Under the pieces are notes generated by a model. The model searched no databases. It was given only the letters and a program-made list of their open reading frames with translations, and was not told the DNA's origin. The translations under genes and the position numbers were made by a program. From JBHGBM01 sp041946965 (GTDB lineage Bacteria; Acidobacteriota; Terriglobia; Bryobacterales; Bryobacteraceae): a stretch of 64,000 nt of DNA. Shown piece after piece: positions 8,444 through 16,374 of this stretch. The stretch lies in contig JBHGBM010000011.1 in the NCBI GenBank assembly GCA_041946965.1, positions 1 to 64,000 on the forward strand. Reading direction: 5' to 3'. Positions within the stretch are counted from its first letter, which is position 1. The number at the start of each line of letters is the position of its first letter.

Positions 8444-9488
8444 CAATCCATTCCTCGGGCTCGGGGATGCGGTCCGCCGGGCGCAGCGCGGCACGATACT
8501 CCACGCTCACCCTGGACTTGGCCGGTATCCAGCGGTAGCCGGGCACGCCCCACATGCCGTTCCGCTCAATCATGGCGCGGCGGCTCTCAGGAACCGGGGA
8601 TACGCCGAACTCCATGCCCCGGGTGATGGCTTCTCCGTTCCAGGGCGAGTGCGTGCGGAAGCGGTTCTCCTCCCAGATTCCCATCCACGGAAAATCCGCG
8701 CGCCGCCAGACATATCCAAACGCCAGGCGGAATGAGGGCGACCACGCCACGAAGCAGACCAGTTCGCGCGCGGGATCCATGAGGTGCGAGGTAAACGCGG
8801 CCGACGACGCCAGTTCCGTGTAGCGCTGCATGTCCAGGGTGCCGCCGCCCGCCAACGGCGCGTGCGGCCACTCGAAATCCACCGAGGGTTGCATGTAGCC
8901 CTTTCCGCCGGTGAAGGAGGGATCCGCCGTCCGGGAGCGGGTGGCGGTAAGACGGAATTGGGTGGCGCCGCGCTCCAGGAAGGGCGGGCCGAGCGTGACA
9001 TGCTGCGTCCATCCGATCGGCCGGTCCGTGGCGGCCAGGTTCTCCACCGTCTCGGCGATCTCCACCACGTCTCCGGAAAGGCGCAGCACGCGCTCGAAGG
9101 CGAGCTGCGATTGCGGGAGCCTCGCCCGCTGCGTCAGAGCCGGCCCGCTCTCGGAAATCTCGTACGGAACTACAGAAGCCTCCCCGTGTACCGTGAGACC
9201 GGCGGCGGCTTCCGCTTCCGAAGGCCCGCCAAAAATGTCCATACAGAGGTTGTGGCCCATGATGCCCGCCAGCAGCCGGCTCTCGGCATTGTTGCCGTAG
9301 CGCGCGTCCGAGCCGGGATCCCAGTGGGATGGCTCAATCGAGGGCCACGGCGGGGTCCACAGCGGGTTCACACCGCCGTCCCGGGAGGTGATCCCGGCGA
9401 TGTGCCCGCCTTCTTCGAGCACCGTCACGCGCAGCCGCTCGTTCTCGATGGCCACCGCACGGCGGCCCCGGTAATTGGTTTTCGGCAT
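8421..9488 (-). CDS. Aldose-1-epimerase-like (galactose-mutarotase fold) protein
   Basis: 355 residues with the beta-sandwich pattern of the aldose epimerase superfamily: an early NERLRVTVLEEGGHIAGI, GIMGHNLCMDIFGG, and a late GRxMEFGxSPxPES-type segment. It starts with Met and has no signal peptide, so it should be cytoplasmic. A second gene, 24627-25778, is clearly related but is exported. The substrate is not evident; a carbohydrate role is inferred. The RimI gene begins within its end, so the two may form one transcript. Catalytic His and Glu could not be placed with confidence. Confidence 0.7.
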   Translation of the reverse strand: MPKTNYRGRRAVAIENERLRVTVLEEGGHIAGITSRDGGVNPLWTPPWPSIEPSHWDPGSDARYGNNAESRLLAGIMGHNLCMDIFGGPSEAEAAAGLTVHGEASVVPYEISESGPALTQRARLPQSQLAFERVLRLSGDVVEIAETVENLAATDRPIGWTQHVTLGPPFLERGATQFRLTATRSRTADPSFTGGKGYMQPSVDFEWPHAPLAGGGTLDMQRYTELASSAAFTSHLMDPARELVCFVAWSPSFRLAFGYVWRRADFPWMGIWEENRFRTHSPWNGEAITRGMEFGVSPVPESRRAMIERNGMWGVPGYRWIPAKSRVSVEYRAALRPADRIPEPEEWIVAAGYGS

Positions 9489-9647
9489 ACCGATTCATAT
9501 ACCACAGCCGCGGCGGCCCGCTTCCTGCTGACGTAAGCCCTTATTTTTCAACTAGTTGTGTCACTGGAATTAGGCAGAACGCGGGCGGTACAATGAAGGT
9601 GCACCCCTCAGGCGCACTTGTGATTCGGGATTGTAAGGATAAAACCC

Positions 9648-9800
9648 ATGAAAAGCAGATTTTGGCCGTTCGATTTCGACCAGGACGAGGCGATTTACGA
9701 GAACCTCACCTGGGATCTGCCGGGCATAACCAAGAAGTCCGCTCGCCCCCGTCCGGGAAAGAAATCGCCGCGCCGGCAGGCGCGGCGCGGCGGCAAGTAG
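9648..9800 (+). CDS. 50-residue basic hypothetical protein
   Basis: An ATG at 9648 preceded 9 bases upstream by AAGGAT opens a 50-codon frame ending at TAG 9798-9800. The first half is acidic/aromatic (MKSRFWPFDFDQDEAIYENL), the second half is strongly basic (Lys/Arg-rich, ending RRGGK), as in small nucleic-acid-associated or hypothetical proteins. No family recognised. Length and codon pattern fit a real gene and it fills an otherwise empty gap; it is too short for length-based gene calling. Confidence 0.5.
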   Translation: MKSRFWPFDFDQDEAIYENLTWDLPGITKKSARPRPGKKSPRRQARRGGK

Positions 9801-9836
9801 CGGAAACGGGCGCCCGGGGGCGCCCGCGAAGTCTCG

Positions 9837-11156
9837 TCAAGCCTTGGGCGGCTTGGGAGTTACCTTCATCGCTTTTTCGTCCCAATACAGCACGCGGCCT
9901 TCGCGGTAGGACTGCACGGCCATCGAGATAGTGACCTGTGCGCGCAGCGCGACATCCACGTTGAGCGTAGGCTTCTGCCGCGAGCGCATGCAATCCAGGA
10001 AGTTGGTGATGTGGGCCGCCATGGCGTCCTTCTGGTCGACCGGGATGGAACGCTCGGTATCGCCGAACTTCGCCTTGTACTCCTCGGTCATCACGCGCCG
10101 CTCCGGGATCAGGGTGATGTGGTCCGTGCGAGCCTCGAACATGCCGTGGTCCACCATAATGATGGTGCCCATGTGTCCGCGGATCAGTCCGGGGATGTGG
10201 CGCGAGTTGGCCATCGAGGAGCTGAGCACCAGCGAGTGCCCTTTGGGGAAATCGGCGATCAGGTTGAAGGTGTCGGGAACCTCGCGCTCATCCTTGAACT
10301 GCCAGACGCCGCCGAGCGCGGAAACGCGCAGCGGGAATTGCGGCTCCGTCCAGCATAGTTGAAGCGGGGCCACCACGTGGAAGAACAGGTCGGTGGCGAT
10401 GCCGCCGGAATAGTCCCAATACTTGCGGAAGCGGAAGAAGCGATCGGCGTTGAAGGCGCGCTTGGGGGCCGGGCCGAGCCACATTTTCCAGTCGATGAAA
10501 TCCTCGCCCTTCTTATCCGGGCCGGCGTCCGGGTCGATCTTCCAGTTCCACTCGCCTTCCTTGGAGTTGCGGTGGTAGGAGCCCTGGGACATCAGCATCT
10601 GCCCGATGGCCCCGTCGGCGATGTACTGCTTGGCCTTGTGCCACTGGTCGGCGGAAGTGGTCTGGGAGCCGACCTGCATGACGCGCTGGGTCTCGCGCAC
10701 CGTGTTGGCGAGCTGCTTGGCTTCTTCCACCGTGTGGCACATGGGCTTTTCGCAGTACACGTCCTTGCCCTTGTCCATGGCCTCGAGTGCGATCTTGGCA
10801 TGCCAGTGGTCGGGAGTGGCCACCACCACGGCATCCACGTCGTTGCGGTTCAGAATCTCGCGGTAATCGAGATATCCATCGCACTTGAACTTGTCCGCAG
10901 CGGCTTTCTTGCGTTTTTCGTAAACGTCGCACACGGCCACGAGCTTGCACGCACCGGTGCGCTCGCCCACGCGGGAGAACTCGTTGGCGAGGTAGCCTCC
11001 GCGGCCTCCCACGCCCACGATGCCGACGTTGATCTTGTCATTTGCGCCGAGGACCCGGCCCTTGGCGGGTTTGCCTAGCGCGCCGCGGGCCGCGCCCAGC
11101 GCGGCGCTGAACGCCGCGGCGTTCTTCACGAAATCTCTGCGATTCACATCTTGCAT
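9837..11156 (-). CDS. Tat-exported Gfo/Idh/MocA-family oxidoreductase
   Basis: 439 residues. The N-terminus has NRRDFVKN followed by an Ala-rich stretch, a twin-arginine signal. The Rossmann domain follows, with VGIVGVGGRGG at about residue 43 (NAD(P) binding), and CEKPMCHTVEEAKQL marks the usual EKP motif of the family. The C-terminal domain contains WDYSGGIATDLFFH. Family members oxidise or reduce sugars and inositols, and exported acidobacterial/planctomycete forms are common. The substrate cannot be told. Convergent with the small gene ending at 9800. Confidence 0.88.
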   Translation of the reverse strand: MQDVNRRDFVKNAAAFSAALGAARGALGKPAKGRVLGANDKINVGIVGVGGRGGYLANEFSRVGERTGACKLVAVCDVYEKRKKAAADKFKCDGYLDYREILNRNDVDAVVVATPDHWHAKIALEAMDKGKDVYCEKPMCHTVEEAKQLANTVRETQRVMQVGSQTTSADQWHKAKQYIADGAIGQMLMSQGSYHRNSKEGEWNWKIDPDAGPDKKGEDFIDWKMWLGPAPKRAFNADRFFRFRKYWDYSGGIATDLFFHVVAPLQLCWTEPQFPLRVSALGGVWQFKDEREVPDTFNLIADFPKGHSLVLSSSMANSRHIPGLIRGHMGTIIMVDHGMFEARTDHITLIPERRVMTEEYKAKFGDTERSIPVDQKDAMAAHITNFLDCMRSRQKPTLNVDVALRAQVTISMAVQSYREGRVLYWDEKAMKVTPKPPKA

Positions 11157-11370
11157 GTGCGAGAACCTTCTTTCGCTGAATAATACCAGTCTACCCGAAA
11201 TGGGAGCCGTTCATTTTAACCCTCCGGCGGGGCGCCGCGGTCTGTAATTCCTACCGGCCAAAGGGGCGGTTCCTGGAGTGTGCTTCAGCGTCCAGAGTCG
11301 ATTTGACTGAAAATGCGGGATTTGCCGGAAAGGATCGTTAATTGCTTCAAAGTTCAAACGAGGACAGATT

Positions 11371-12126
11371 ATGAATCGCTTGTTCGCAACAACGTTGATC
11401 GTATCAGGGGCAATGCTCGCCGGCGGCTGCGCCACGAAAAAGTACGTGCGCCAGACCACGGCCCCCATCCAGGCAAAGGTGGATCAGGTCGGCGAGCAGA
11501 CGACCAAGCAGGGTCAGGAGATCCAGGATAACCGCTCGCAGATCAAACAGGTTGACGAGCGCGCACAGAGCGGCATCAGCGCCGCGCAGGAACGCGCCTC
11601 CGCCGCGGATGCGCACGCCGGCGATGCCATGAACCGCGCCAATCAGGCCAATCTAGCGGCCAGCCAGAATTCAGAGGCGATTGCCAGCCTGCGCCAGGTC
11701 GTCTCGAATCTGGACGACTACCGGATGCAGAACGAGGTCACCATACCGTTCAAGTTCGATCAGGCCGTGCTGAGCCGGGAAGCCGAGCACGATCTCGATC
11801 AGCTCGCCTCCAGCGTGCAGGGGAAGAAGCGCTACTTCATTGCTGTGGAGGGCTACACGGACGGGACGGGAACGGCGCGTTACAACGCAGCGCTCAGCCG
11901 CCGGCGCGCCGACGCCGTGGTGCAATACCTGGTGGCCAAGCACGACATTCCGGTGTTTCGCATTCACCAGATCGGGCTCGGCTCGGAGAAGCCGATCGAA
12001 TCCGGCCGGAGCCGCGCGGCGCGCGCGAAGAACCGCCGCGTGGAAGTGAAGCTGTTCACCGCCGGCCAGAACTTACAGGGCGGCCCGAGTACGACCGCCA
12101 TGTCCCCCGCTCAGCCGCAGCGCTGA
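11371..12126 (+). CDS. OmpA-family outer-membrane lipoprotein
   Basis: 251 residues. The signal peptide ends in the lipobox LAGGC with the lipidated Cys at residue 20. Residues 25-120 are coiled coil rich in Gln and Ala. The C-terminal 120 residues form an OmpA-type peptidoglycan-binding domain: IPFKFDQAVL, AVEGYTDGTG and a basic SRRRADAVVQYL with final NRRVEVKL. It tethers the outer membrane to peptidoglycan. The start was set at ATG because it opens the signal peptide, with GAGGAC 8 bases upstream. A strong terminator follows. Confidence 0.9.
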   Translation: MNRLFATTLIVSGAMLAGGCATKKYVRQTTAPIQAKVDQVGEQTTKQGQEIQDNRSQIKQVDERAQSGISAAQERASAADAHAGDAMNRANQANLAASQNSEAIASLRQVVSNLDDYRMQNEVTIPFKFDQAVLSREAEHDLDQLASSVQGKKRYFIAVEGYTDGTGTARYNAALSRRRADAVVQYLVAKHDIPVFRIHQIGLGSEKPIESGRSRAARAKNRRVEVKLFTAGQNLQGGPSTTAMSPAQPQR

Positions 12127-12153
12127 CGAGTGCCCGCAGGCTGTCCCCTTCCC

Positions 12154-12870
12154 TTACAGCGGATCCTGCGCCCCACGGGATCCGCTATTTTTGTGCGCGC
12201 CGGAGCGGAACGTCTGAAACCAGATATAAAGACACATCAGGTGCGAAATGACCACCAGCAGGCTTCCGATCAGCGACACGGTCCGGTTGCGGCCCAGTGC
12301 GACCATGGCCAGCGTCCGCAGCGACTGGCCGACGGCGGAGCCGGCGAACTGAACCCCCAGCGCGCCGCTCAGGGCCAGCAGTTCGCGGTCGTGGCGCCGC
12401 GTGACCACCAGGATGGTCCAGAGAATCAGGTCCAGGATAGCGGCCGCGAAACTCAGGTCCCGGCTCACCAGGGTCATCCACTGGTTCAGCTCGATTCGCG
12501 GACCGTGGTGCACCAGGAAAGACAGCACGAACGTCAGCACGCCGGCAAGGACCGCCAGCCGCTTGGCGCCCGCGCTCCGCACGCCCGGCGGCAAGGCGCG
12601 GTAAATCAGCGCGATCACCACGCCGAAGATGAGCGCCTGTAGGATGCCGTCGTTGATCCAGTAATAGAGACGGACGCGGCGAGCTAGTTCACGGGCGCCG
12701 TGCCGGGCCGCGGTCTGACCGGCGATCTCCACCACCGTGGTCAGAAACAGGGTTACAACGTACGCAAAGATCAGGGGAAAGCGCCGGAAGGCGCCGCGCA
12801 GCAACTGGTGGATCAGCAGGAGTTCCAGACCAAGCCCGAGGACCCATAAAAACACTTGGAGTCCTAGCAC
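12154..12870 (-). CDS. Seven-helix integral membrane protein
   Basis: 238 residues with about seven hydrophobic helices and no soluble domain; the ends have a basic HKNSGSRGAQ tail. I recognise no motif beyond a conserved-looking YYWINDG at residue 69. Its stop lies inside the intrinsic terminator of the convergent ompA-like gene. The broken repeat-protein gene lies 42 bases upstream on the same strand, so the two could have been one operon. Function unknown. Confidence 0.6.
   Translation of the reverse strand: MLGLQVFLWVLGLGLELLLIHQLLRGAFRRFPLIFAYVVTLFLTTVVEIAGQTAARHGARELARRVRLYYWINDGILQALIFGVVIALIYRALPPGVRSAGAKRLAVLAGVLTFVLSFLVHHGPRIELNQWMTLVSRDLSFAAAILDLILWTILVVTRRHDRELLALSGALGVQFAGSAVGQSLRTLAMVALGRNRTVSLIGSLLVVISHLMCLYIWFQTFRSGAHKNSGSRGAQDPL
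12158..12186 (+). terminator. Intrinsic terminator after the OmpA-like gene
   Basis: A 9-bp perfect stem AGCGGATCC / GGATCCGCT (12158-12166 with 12178-12186), 11-base loop, followed by ATTTTTG on the plus strand. Confidence 0.85.
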
Positions 12871-12912
12871 AGGACTCCTGCCCGATTAGACTTTGAAACG
12901 GGTTGCCTGGGA

Positions 12913-13267
12913 TCAGGCCAAAGCGACGCCTTCCTCCCAGGGATCAGGCGGAAGCGTCGGACCGTGAGCAATGCGGACACCTTCCTCCCAGGGATCGGGT
13001 GGAAGCGTGGGACCATGGGCGATCTGTACACCTTCCTCCCAGGGATCCGGTGGAAGCACCCTCCTCCCAAGGATCGGGCGGAAGCGTCGGACCGTGAGCC
13101 AGGTCGCCATCCGGAGCAAAAACCAATCCATGCGCGCCGGCTTCCACGGTCAACCCCGAGGGGCAGGCGGACAAGGAACCGCCCACGGCGAGATGCACCG
13201 CCACCGCGAGCGCGAATAGAACGAGAAGCGTAGCACAAACGGTGTGATTCGATACCAACGTTCGCAT
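12913..13267 (-). pseudogene. Secreted 17-residue-repeat protein, frameshifted by repeat contraction
   Basis: The ATG at 13267 has AAGGAG 11 bases upstream. The start encodes a signal peptide (hydrophobic core LLVLFALAVAVHLAV) and then a mature part. On the minus strand the reading is DGDLAHGPTLPPDPWEEG and then the frame is lost. In the next frame the same unit reads on as IAHGPTLPPDPWEEGV, repeated, to a stop at 12913-12915. The cause is visible: three 51-base repeat steps become one 28-base step, a loss of 23 bases. Restoring it would give an intact protein of about 125 residues. It may be a true pseudogene, a phase-variable gene, or an assembly error. No family was recognised. Confidence 0.55.
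12931..13098 (-). repeat. 51-bp direct tandem repeat array (one truncated copy)
   Basis: Starts of the unit at 12931, 12982, 13033 and 13061: spacings of 51, 51 and 28 bases. The unit begins TTCCTCCCAGGGATC on the plus strand and encodes the 17-residue unit HGPTLPPDPWEEG plus four variable residues on the minus strand. The last-but-one copy lacks 23 bases. Copies differ by a few bases, so the array is recent but not identical. Confidence 0.85.
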
Positions 13268-13441
13268 CGAAAACGTCACTCCTTAACGCGAAAAGCACGC
13301 CCGAACCCCCCAGGAAAAAAAGGGATTCGGCCCGCGACGTACAGTCCGTCATCAGTAGTTTACTCCATGTTGAGCAAAACGGTACCGGAATTCTTACAGT
13401 ACCTTGCTGTTTTTGCGTGGGAGTACCAGTACGTTTGCGCG

Positions 13442-13467
13442 TGTCAAGGCCATTAAAATGCTTGACA
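13442..13467. promoter_or_regulatory. Inverted repeat TGTCAAG-N12-CTTGACA
   Basis: Seven-base arms at 13442-13448 and 13461-13467. The right arm contains the -35 element of the consensus promoter; it could be a repressor site, or divergent -35 boxes. No regulator was identified. Confidence 0.4.
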
Positions 13468-13490
13468 ATTGGTCTAATTGCCGGTATAAT
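13462..13490 (+). promoter_or_regulatory. Perfect consensus sigma-70 promoter, antisense to the ATPase gene
   Basis: TTGACA (13462-13467), 17 bases, TATAAT (13485-13490): a full match to the consensus. It reads on the plus strand into the 3' end of the minus-strand ExeA-type gene, whose last codon lies inside the promoter. No plus-strand gene follows closely, so an antisense or small RNA is the likely product. Confidence 0.6.
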
Positions 13491-14319
13491 GTGCGGCTCT
13501 TGAAGACGGGGCGTCCAACCGCAGGTCCGAGCAGACTTCGGCGAGCATCTCCAGCGTTGCCGTGCGTGACTCCATGGCGAACGCCGTAAGCAGCAGGTTA
13601 TCGCAAACCGCGTTGATGACACGGGGAATTCCCTGCGACCGCTGGTGGATGGCCGCCATCACGGGGGGCGGGAACACGGTCTGATTTTTCATGCCGGCGC
13701 GGCCCAGGCGGTACACGACGTAGGCGTCGGTCTCCTCGGGCCGGAAGGCGGAAAGCGTGGAGCGCAGCGCGATGCGCTGCTTCAACTGGCGGAATTCGCG
13801 GGCTTCGATCTTGCGGTCGAGTTCCTGCTGCCCCGCAAGCACGATTTGCAGCAGTTTGCCGTTGCGGTTCTCCAGGTTGCCAAGCAGCCGGATTTCCTCC
13901 AGCACGTCCCACTCCAGGTTGTGCGCCTCGTCCACGATGAGAGCGGTGGTGCCGCCGGCGTTGGCCCGCGCCAGCAGCACTTCGTTCAACCGGCACAGCA
14001 CCGCGACCTTGGAGCGCTTGTCGCAGTCCAGTTCCAGATCGTAGGCAATCATCTCGAAGAACTGGTCCGGCGTGAGGCGTGAGTTGAAGATCGAAGCGTG
14101 CAGAATGCGCTGCGCGTTCAGAAAATCCCTGAGACACTCCAGCATGGTCGTCTTGCCGGTGCCCACCTCGCCGGTAAGCACTACAAAACCCTTGCGGCTT
14201 TGCACGCCGTAGACCAGATTTGCCAGCGCCTCCTCGTGCTGCGCGCTGCGAAACAGAAAATTCGGGTCTGGAGTGAGGTTGAAGGGGCTTTCGGTGAACC
14301 CGAAGAAAGCGTTATACAT
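13474..14319 (-). CDS. ExeA-type AAA ATPase (secretion/exosortase-associated)
   Basis: 281 residues opening with MYNAFFGFTESPFNLTPDP, the typical start of ExeA/GspA-like ATPases. Walker A is GEVGTGKTT near residue 52 and Walker B is TALIVDEAHN near residue 132; the sensor/arginine part reads LRSTLSAFRPEE. This subfamily includes the PEP-CTERM (XrtA) locus ATPase, and the PEP-CTERM protein at 4.3 kb is consistent with that, but no exosortase neighbours it. It likely energises assembly of an envelope or secretion complex. It follows infC by 3 bases. Confidence 0.8.
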   Translation of the reverse strand: MYNAFFGFTESPFNLTPDPNFLFRSAQHEEALANLVYGVQSRKGFVVLTGEVGTGKTTMLECLRDFLNAQRILHASIFNSRLTPDQFFEMIAYDLELDCDKRSKVAVLCRLNEVLLARANAGGTTALIVDEAHNLEWDVLEEIRLLGNLENRNGKLLQIVLAGQQELDRKIEAREFRQLKQRIALRSTLSAFRPEETDAYVVYRLGRAGMKNQTVFPPPVMAAIHQRSQGIPRVINAVCDNLLLTAFAMESRTATLEMLAEVCSDLRLDAPSSRAAHYTGN

Positions 14320-14322
14320 CCG

Positions 14323-14919
14323 TCAGGCCGTCTGCGGCGGCGGCTGTTGCTGTTGCGGTTGCTGGGGTCCCTTGCTGGGTTTCACCGGGCTGATCAGGAT
14401 GTGGGCGTTGCGGCCCTCCATCTTGGGGGCTCCTTCGACGGCTCCGTAGGTGGCGAGGTCTTCGGCGAAACGCGCCAGCAGCTTCTTTCCAAGATCCGCG
14501 TGCGCAATCTCGCGGCCGCGGAACTGGACCACCGCCTTGACGCGGTTCCCCTCATGAAGGAAGCGAATGGCGTGGTTCTTCTTGAACTCGTAATCGTGAT
14601 CGTCGGTGTTGGGACGGAACTTGAGCTCCTTCACCTGCACGACGTGTTGTTTCTTCTTGGCTTCGTGGGCCTTCTTCTTCTGCTCGTACTGATAGTGTCC
14701 ATAGTCGATGGCCTTGGCCACGGGCGGAACGGCCGTGGGCGCAATCAGGACGAGATCGAGACCCAGTTCCTGCGCCCGGCGCAGGGCAGCCTGGGTCGGC
14801 ATGATGGCCGTGGTTCCGTCGGGAAACACCGCGCGCACCTCGCGCGCACGGATTCCTTCGTTGACGTTGTCTCTGCGACTTTGCCTGCGATGCGGCGGGA
14901 GGTTTCTGCCTGGAATCAT
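14323..14919 (-). CDS. infC: Translation initiation factor IF-3
   Basis: 198 residues; prevents 50S-30S joining and proofreads the start codon. The N-domain has VNEGIRAREVR and PPVAKAIDYGHYQYEQKKK; the C-domain has VKELKFRPNTDDHDYEFK and KAVVQFRGREIAH. The C-terminal tail is Gln/Pro-rich. Normally infC is followed by rpmI and rplT; here the next gene on this strand is an ExeA-like ATPase, an unusual neighbour. The ATG is followed by ATT, and many infC genes start with AUU, so the exact start could shift by one codon. No clear ribosome site is visible. Confidence 0.92.
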   Translation of the reverse strand: MIPGRNLPPHRRQSRRDNVNEGIRAREVRAVFPDGTTAIMPTQAALRRAQELGLDLVLIAPTAVPPVAKAIDYGHYQYEQKKKAHEAKKKQHVVQVKELKFRPNTDDHDYEFKKNHAIRFLHEGNRVKAVVQFRGREIAHADLGKKLLARFAEDLATYGAVEGAPKMEGRNAHILISPVKPSKGPQQPQQQQPPPQTA

Positions 14920-15138
14920 TCGGTATTGTAAGAGGTTTGTTTGGATGCGGGAACAGCCACGTGCTTCGGGAGCACCCTGTCGTTGGCGAGATGGAACGGT
15001 CGTCTACAGCGCAATCGATTCTGCCAGTTTCAGTTTACTGGGAAAGCGCACGCTTGTCCACTGGGTAGCTGATCGCACGGCGGCGAGGATTCCGGCGGCC
15101 GGGCGGAAAACCCGTTACGATAGAAGCTTCGCAGACCC

Positions 15139-16374
15139 GTGACACCCGAATCTCGATTGTTGCGCACCGCCCGCTGGCTCGCCTTCGGCTCCGCGGCCGC
15201 TTCGGTGTTTTCCATTGCCGCGTGCCAGATCCTGCTGGCGCTGGCGCTGGCCGCGCTGCTGGCCTCCGGCGCGAAACTGCGGCTGCCGCCGGTGTGGCTG
15301 CCCATCGGGCTTTTCATGCTGCTGACCGTGCTCTCGCTGGCGTTCTCCGACAATCCCGGCGACGGGCTCTCGCAGCTCCGCAAGTTTTACGTCTTTCTGG
15401 AGATGCTGGTGGTCTATTCGACCATTCGCGACGCGGTCTGGGTGCGGCGGCTGTTTCTGGCGTGGGCGGGCGCGGCGGCCATCAGCTCGCTGCGCGGCTT
15501 CGTGCAGTTCGCCTACAAGCTCGAGGACGCGCGCGCGGCCGGCCGCGGATTTTACGACTACTACGTGGTCGAGCGCATTACCGGGTTCATGAGCCACTGG
15601 ATGACCTTTTCCGGGCAGCTCATGATCGCGCTGGCGGCGCTGGGCGCGTTTCTCCTGTTTTCGCCGGCGGCGCGCAAGCGCATCTGGCTGTGGCTGCTGT
15701 GCGGCGCGGTGATGTGCGCCGCCCTGGTGCTCGGCTTCACGCGCAGCATCGCTTTTCTGGCCACTCCCGCCGCCTTCCTCTACCTGATCTGGTTCTGGCG
15801 CCCCAAAGCGCTGCTCGCCGTGCCGGTGTTGTGCGCGGTGGCGTTTTTCGCCTCGCCCTCGTGGGTGAAGACGCGGGTGACTTCCATCTTCCAGCCGGGG
15901 CGCTCGGACTCCAACGAGTTCCGCAAGGTGGCCTGGAGCACGGGATGGGAGATGGTGCGGCGGCATCCCTGGCTGGGGCTGGGTCCGGAGCGCGTCAAGG
16001 CGCGGTTCGACGAGTTTGTGCCCGCCGGCACGCCGCGCCCTCTGCCTTCCGGCTGGTACGGCCACTTGCACAATATTTACGTACACTACGCCGCTGAGCG
16101 CGGCATTCCCGCGCTGCTGGCGCTGCTGTGGTGGCTGGGCAGGATGTTGTTCGACTTCATGGCTGCCGCCCGCCGGCTGCCGCCGGGCCGCAGCGACGTG
16201 CGGATGGCGCTGCACGCGGCCGCGGCGGCGGTGGTGGCGGTGCTGGTGGAAGGCGTGTTCGAGTTGAACCTGGGAGACAGCGAGGTGCTCACCATGTTTC
16301 TGGCAATCACCGCATGCGGGTACGCGGCCGCGGATGACGCGCGCGGGAACTCGGCCGAGGCCGCCGTTGCCTGA
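15139..16374 (+). CDS. O-antigen ligase family membrane protein
   Basis: 411 residues, about ten membrane helices, with a large loop near residues 260-330 containing WEMVRRHPWLGLGPERVKAR and HLHNIYVHYAAERGIPALL, the pattern of the O-antigen ligase/polymerase (Wzy/WaaL-like) domain. Such proteins transfer or polymerise surface polysaccharide at the periplasmic face. The GTG start at 15139 gives a hydrophobic first helix. The SDR gene that follows overlaps its end, so both could share a transcript. The acceptor polysaccharide is unknown. Confidence 0.8.
   Translation: MTPESRLLRTARWLAFGSAAASVFSIAACQILLALALAALLASGAKLRLPPVWLPIGLFMLLTVLSLAFSDNPGDGLSQLRKFYVFLEMLVVYSTIRDAVWVRRLFLAWAGAAAISSLRGFVQFAYKLEDARAAGRGFYDYYVVERITGFMSHWMTFSGQLMIALAALGAFLLFSPAARKRIWLWLLCGAVMCAALVLGFTRSIAFLATPAAFLYLIWFWRPKALLAVPVLCAVAFFASPSWVKTRVTSIFQPGRSDSNEFRKVAWSTGWEMVRRHPWLGLGPERVKARFDEFVPAGTPRPLPSGWYGHLHNIYVHYAAERGIPALLALLWWLGRMLFDFMAAARRLPPGRSDVRMALHAAAAAVVAVLVEGVFELNLGDSEVLTMFLAITACGYAAADDARGNSAEAAVA

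Noticed and set aside
9807..9826. Hairpin CGGGCGCC/GGCGCCCG as terminator
   Set aside because: No T-tract follows on either strand; left as uncertain.
12931..13098. Possible CRISPR-like array
   Set aside because: Only four tandem 51-base units with no distinct spacers; they encode repeated protein sequence.
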